This document shows, piece after piece, positions 45,506-48,923 of a DNA stretch of 48,923 bases (positions are counted from its first letter, which is position 1; each line of letters starts with the position of its first letter). Location: positions 1 through 48,923 of IMG/VR virus record IMGVR_UViG_3300023184_000194, one strand, 5' to 3'. Under the pieces are notes generated by a model that searched no databases, was not told the origin of the DNA, and saw only the letters and a list, made by a program, of their open reading frames with translations. The position numbers were made by a program, and so were the translations under genes. The DNA is from a virus.

Positions 45506-46917
45506 TGGCTGTTCAATTTTTCTACGATCAACAAATACGCCGCTTCCTATTACAGTTTAGTCGTATGGTCAGTAACTTTCAAGTTCAGTTCAGTAAGACT
45601 GATACTGCCACCGGGCAGTTGGCATTGCAAACTGTTCCGGTATTTTACGGTGACGCCAGCAGACAGGCCGCCGCTATCCTTAACAACAACAGCGAAAATA
45701 GTTTGCAAAGTGTGCCTGCAATGGCGTTTTATATTTCTGCCATGCAGTACGATCGTCAACGTATGCAAGATCCTACGTTTGTTGGCAAGGTAAACATTCG
45801 TGAACGCCTGTATGACCCAACCACTGGCATGCAAACACACGAGCAAGGTGACACGTATACTGTTGAGCGTCTGATGCCTGTGCCATACTTGTTGACTCTT
45901 AAACTAGATATTTGGACCAGCAATACAGAGCAAAAGATGCAACTGATTGAACAGATTGTTACACTGTTTAATCCTAGCTTGGAAATACAAAGCACAGACA
46001 ACTATGTTGATTGGACCAGCTTGAGTGCTGTGTTACTAACAGACATGACCTGGAGCAGTCGTAGTGTGCCTGTTGGCACAGAGGATCCAATTGACATTGC
46101 TAGTCTAACATTTGAGCTACCAATTTGGATCAGTCCGCCGGCCAAGATCACGCAAATGGGTGTTATACAACGTATTGTTGCCAGCGTGTACGACGGAGAT
46201 GGTAACATTGACAAGAACATTTTTGATCCAGGTAAGCTGTTGATTCGACGCAGTTTAACCATCATGAACTACGGTGTGGTGTTGATTGGTAATAAAATTA
46301 GTTTGCTCAAATATCAAGAGGCAGTCAAGAGCAATGACATCAGCTCTCCGGATGTGGAACTATACGAGCAGGGCAAAGATGTATGGCGTAGTTTGATCAA
46401 TGAGTACGGCGTTTTACAAAATGGTACCAGCCAACTACGTTTAGAAATGGAAGATGGTGCCGAAATTGTTGGTACTGTGGCATATGATCCAACCGATGAT
46501 ACAAAACTGTTATTCAGCACAATCAGCGACACCACCCCAGTCAACACCATAAGTCCAGTGGATGCTGTGATTGATCCACACAAGAACACAGTAATTGATT
46601 TGTTATACAACAACAACGGCAACTACATTGCATTGGCCGGCACGCGATTCCTGATACTTGATGATATAGACTCTATAGAAAATACAGATTTCTCCAAAGC
46701 ATGGAATCCCAATGGTTTTCCTCTTGTGGCCAAGGCCAATGATATAGTACAATACGATGGCACACGCTGGACAGTGGTATTTGCCAGTCAAACAATCACT
46801 AGCATTAAATATCTAACCAATACCGCAACTGGTGTCCAGCTGAAATGGACAGGCAGTGAGTGGGTCAAGAGCTACGAAGGGTTATACAGGGAAGGCCAAT
46901 GGAGACTAGTACTTTAG
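45505..46917 (+). CDS. 15: Tail terminator / sheath stabiliser gp15-like
   Basis: The N-terminal half (FFYDQQIRRFLLQFSRMVSNFQVQF, RLMPVPYLLTLKLDIWTSNTEQKMQLIEQIV, then SLTFELPIWISPPAKI) parallels T4 gp15 (272 residues), which caps the tail tube and sheath. The 470-residue length comes from a C-terminal extension with three short W-motifs (NDIVQYDGTRWTVV, LKWTGSEWVKS, YREGQWRLVL). It directly follows gp14 with a one-base overlap, matching the T4 gene order 13-14-15. Confidence 0.78.
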   Translation: MAVQFFYDQQIRRFLLQFSRMVSNFQVQFSKTDTATGQLALQTVPVFYGDASRQAAAILNNNSENSLQSVPAMAFYISAMQYDRQRMQDPTFVGKVNIRERLYDPTTGMQTHEQGDTYTVERLMPVPYLLTLKLDIWTSNTEQKMQLIEQIVTLFNPSLEIQSTDNYVDWTSLSAVLLTDMTWSSRSVPVGTEDPIDIASLTFELPIWISPPAKITQMGVIQRIVASVYDGDGNIDKNIFDPGKLLIRRSLTIMNYGVVLIGNKISLLKYQEAVKSNDISSPDVELYEQGKDVWRSLINEYGVLQNGTSQLRLEMEDGAEIVGTVAYDPTDDTKLLFSTISDTTPVNTISPVDAVIDPHKNTVIDLLYNNNGNYIALAGTRFLILDDIDSIENTDFSKAWNPNGFPLVAKANDIVQYDGTRWTVVFASQTITSIKYLTNTATGVQLKWTGSEWVKSYEGLYREGQWRLVL

Positions 46918-47327
46918 AAGGATGCGGTGCGTTGATTTATTGCAAAAACACCCATCGGTATCTTTTTCTATTACGCAATTCAAATCGTTATCGAAACAGC
47001 TGGGGCCTAGCAGGCGGTAAAGTAGAAAAAGGCGAAACTGTCACCCAAGCTCTGCACAGAGAAATCCTGGAAGAACTAGGTGGTGAAATTGCTAACGCCA
47101 AGATACGCCCAATTGAAAAATTTACCAGCGACAACAAAAACTTTGTTTACCACACGTTTCATATCGTAGTTGACCATGAGTTCATTCCTGAACTCAATCA
47201 CGAGCACGATGGATACTGCTGGGTGCCGTTAGAAAAATATCCAAAGCCATTGCATCCTGGCGTTTGGCGCACATTCAAATTTGAAGCTGTGGTTAATAAA
47301 ATTAAAACTCTAGAGCAAGTGATTTAA
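46899..47327 (+). CDS. Nudix hydrolase
   Basis: The start is taken at ATG 46899 (METSTLEGCGALIY) with GGAAGG upstream, overlapping gp15 by 19 bases, giving 142 residues. The Nudix box GKVEKGETVTQALHREILEELGG fits Gx5Ex7REUxEExGU exactly. Such enzymes cleave nucleoside diphosphates linked to another moiety. ADP-sugars or mutagenic nucleotides are plausible substrates. The heptose operon makes ADP-sugars an interesting option, which is inference. The 3' end overlaps the convergent gene by four bases. Confidence 0.88.
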   Translation: METSTLEGCGALIYCKNTHRYLFLLRNSNRYRNSWGLAGGKVEKGETVTQALHREILEELGGEIANAKIRPIEKFTSDNKNFVYHTFHIVVDHEFIPELNHEHDGYCWVPLEKYPKPLHPGVWRTFKFEAVVNKIKTLEQVI

Positions 47328-48070
47328 CACACACCTAGGTCTGCTTCAATAATATAATCATTGAAACTGATCTGTCTAAAGTTTGACAGACGTTGCCAAG
47401 TTGGCGGACATGAGTAGCTGGGCGTGGATGTTACACGTACAAACTCTACTTCGCTGTAGGTTGTCATTATATGTTCCATGGACATGATCCAATAGTCATC
47501 GCTGTAGTTTTGATGCAGGCCAGCATATCCATTGGTGTCAGCATACATGTTATTATTGTAGTATTCACCTGCGCCGTTATCAAAACCTAGCAAATAGATT
47601 TTTTCATGGCCATCAAAACAAGCTAGATATGTGGCAACACTACCTGCATTGCTCACATAGTCCTGCGGAACTAGATAAAAAGTATTTGGATATTTTAAGA
47701 TCTTGTCGCTATTGGCATATACAATGTTCCTATCGCAATAGCCACTACCTGCTATTTCATCGCATATGTCGTTGCCGACTGCTACTAAGAAAGTAGGAGT
47801 AATGTCGCGATAGGCGGCATTACAAGCGTAGGTCTGCATACTTTTAGCACCTAGCCGGCCGGCCAAGTGCGTCATGAGTAATTTAGTTGGAAATGTTTTT
47901 CTTGAGCTACCATTGCCGATGATTGTGGCAATTTTAGAGAGTTGGTTATTGGCTACTGCGGTAGGCACCCACTCGGTCTTGTAAAGCCATTCAGATCCTT
48001 GAAAAGCGGCCTCGGTGGTGATACGCTCACCACCGTAATTGGCCCTATAGATCTTGTTTAGCTTTTGCAA
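47324..48070 (-). CDS. MptE/DUF115-like Rossmann-fold protein in fibre cluster
   Basis: This 248-residue protein starts with TTG at 48070, two bases after the previous stop. No ATG lies nearby. ATIIGNGSSRKTFP, YACNAAYRDITPTFLVAVGNDICDEI and SVATYLACFDGHEKIYLLGFDN follow the pattern of MptE-like/DUF115 phage proteins, some of which are related to sialyl- or other sugar transferases. Its place between fibre genes and the Nudix gene suggests glycan-related work on fibres or the host surface. The activity is unknown. Confidence 0.55.
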   Translation of the reverse strand: MQKLNKIYRANYGGERITTEAAFQGSEWLYKTEWVPTAVANNQLSKIATIIGNGSSRKTFPTKLLMTHLAGRLGAKSMQTYACNAAYRDITPTFLVAVGNDICDEIAGSGYCDRNIVYANSDKILKYPNTFYLVPQDYVSNAGSVATYLACFDGHEKIYLLGFDNGAGEYYNNNMYADTNGYAGLHQNYSDDYWIMSMEHIMTTYSEVEFVRVTSTPSYSCPPTWQRLSNFRQISFNDYIIEADLGVC

Positions 48071-48072
48071 CT

Positions 48073-48411
48073 TTAGACACCGAAGATAATCCCAACTGAG
48101 TCAACATAGCTCTTCGGAACAATGCTGTTTGCTGTAAACGCACTAGTTGGTGCGTTTGCGTAGCTCAGTGTGCCACTAACTGTAAAGTTCTGAACAGTCA
48201 TGCTACCTGTGAATGTAGGACTAGTCAATGTCTTGTTGGTCAAAGTCTGTGTACCATTAAGGCTAACCATCTCGCCAATACCACCAGCTGTTGAGCCGTC
48301 ATGAACGATTAGAGTTTGTTTTGTTGTGTCGAGAGTTACTTCACCAACTGCACCTGTAAATGTGCTGTGTTGTACTGTGGTACCTCTGCGAAATTGTACT
48401 TGTGCTGGCAT
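48073..48411 (-). CDS. Short tail-fibre module protein (112 aa)
   Basis: It begins with QVQFRRGTTVQHSTFTGAVGEVTLDTTKQTLIVHDGST, the beta-rich N-terminal module common in tail fibres and the Mtd-type tropism proteins of phages. LTNKTLTSPTFTGSM repeats and a short tail ending DSVGIIFGV follow. The length suggests a single-module fibre tip or adaptor. A GGGAG site lies upstream. Confidence 0.75.
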   Translation of the reverse strand: MPAQVQFRRGTTVQHSTFTGAVGEVTLDTTKQTLIVHDGSTAGGIGEMVSLNGTQTLTNKTLTSPTFTGSMTVQNFTVSGTLSYANAPTSAFTANSIVPKSYVDSVGIIFGV

Positions 48412-48412
48412 T

Positions 48413-48923
48413 TTATGCTATACTCCCGTAATCTTGTTGGTAATTTGGTGCTTGGGTAATTAACCCATAATCAGCCGAGAAATTATTTGTGGTAACTGGC
48501 GCACCGTTAATAGTGATAATCCCTTTGAAATCCCAATTGTCTGGGCTTACCCACTGGCCGTCATAGACACTAATGTTACCATAGGCGCCATTGGGTCCAA
48601 CGCTAATACCACTGCCTCGTGCGGCTGTTGCATTGACCGCATTGTTTGCTACTGTGATATTTTTATCATTGGTCGAAATTGTGTTTGTGCCAACTGTGGT
48701 AGTATTACCTGCAACATAAATGTTACCGATAACGTACATATCGCCCAAAGCACTAACTAACCCGCCTACGTTTAGTCGTCCAACCACACCAGCACCGCCC
48801 GTAACAACCAAAGCACCTGTAGTAGGGCTAATACTGGATGCACCAGCGATAGTTACGTTGGAAATCTGGGTAGCTTGACGTGTCCAAGTACCGTAGGTGG
48901 AGTTGTAGGTGTACAGAATGTTA
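48413..48923 (-). CDS. Tail-fibre-type protein, N-terminus outside window
   Basis: The frame is open to the right edge, so only the C-terminal 169 residues are seen. TGALVVTGGAGVVGRLNVGGLVSALGDMYVIGNIYVAGNTTTVGTNTIST and DKNITVANNAVNATAARGSGI are the repeated beta-structure patterns of large phage fibres. They resemble motifs in the partial fibre gene at the left edge. It ends in QAPNYQQDYGSIA. Confidence 0.75.
   Translation of the reverse strand, partial: NILYTYNSTYGTWTRQATQISNVTIAGASSISPTTGALVVTGGAGVVGRLNVGGLVSALGDMYVIGNIYVAGNTTTVGTNTISTNDKNITVANNAVNATAARGSGISVGPNGAYGNISVYDGQWVSPDNWDFKGIITINGAPVTTNNFSADYGLITQAPNYQQDYGSIA

Overview
The window is a piece of a T4-like (contractile-tailed) phage genome. 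The evidence is the gene content: tail sheath (gp18), tail tube (gp19), neck and tail-completion proteins (gp13, gp14, gp15 types), large and probable small terminase (gp17, gp16), a gp4-type head-completion nuclease, gp32-type ssDNA-binding protein, UvsX and UvsY, and a gp1-type dNMP kinase, plus repeated TAAATA late-promoter elements. The style of the auxiliary genes resembles T4-like phages of aquatic bacteria. The heptose and secretion genes fit a Gram-negative host, but the host cannot be named from this sequence. Most genes lie on the minus strand. A few (3201-3842, 24192-26396, 39313-39663, 44315-47327) lie on the plus strand. Both ends of the window cut through tail-fibre-type genes.

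Layout. 1-3129: a long collagen-like fibre gene (its C-terminal end lies outside the window) and a small virion-type protein. 3201-7261: a SAM methyltransferase, a short malonyl-CoA-decarboxylase-like protein, and an operon of split HldE (heptose-phosphate kinase and nucleotidyltransferase), a cupin, an asparagine-synthetase-like protein and tRNA-Ser, closed by a terminator. 7268-14221: an array of 30 more tRNA genes (31 in total, all 20 amino acids plus an initiator-type tRNA, all with encoded CCA). It is interrupted by a PLP-enzyme-like gene, a TauD-like dioxygenase with a DUF2061 membrane protein, a DUF2452-like gene, and several 120-480 bp structured non-coding stretches. 14218-24177: a PD-(D/E)XK-like protein, a methyltransferase, uvsY, uvsX, gp32, a large unknown protein, a 2OG oxygenase and the large terminase. 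24192-28552: an accessory block with an HNH protein, a B12/radical-SAM enzyme, two small proteins, a secreted DNA/RNA nuclease and a second radical-SAM enzyme. 28608-39212: virion and packaging genes up to the tail sheath. 39313-48923: zinc/HNH protein, dNMP kinase, small phage proteins, gp13, a basic protein, gp14, gp15, a Nudix hydrolase, an MptE-like protein and more fibre genes.

Regulation is unusually readable. Near-perfect sigma70 promoters (TTGACA, 17 bp, TATAAT) drive the tRNA blocks, uvsX, the dNMP kinase, the heptose operon and others. A T4-type late element (TAAATA) precedes virion genes. At several genes the predicted transcription start falls on or next to the start codon, which suggests leaderless mRNAs. 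At other junctions an intrinsic terminator runs straight into the next start codon, with the 3' stem arm supplying a purine-rich ribosome site.

Functionally the genes combine replication/recombination, packaging and virion building with host-directed functions: a large tRNA supply, ADP-heptose-type sugar activation, a decarboxylase-like acyltransferase fold, two 2OG oxygenases, two radical-SAM proteins and a secreted nuclease. All family assignments come from motif reading and memory of the families. No database search was run.
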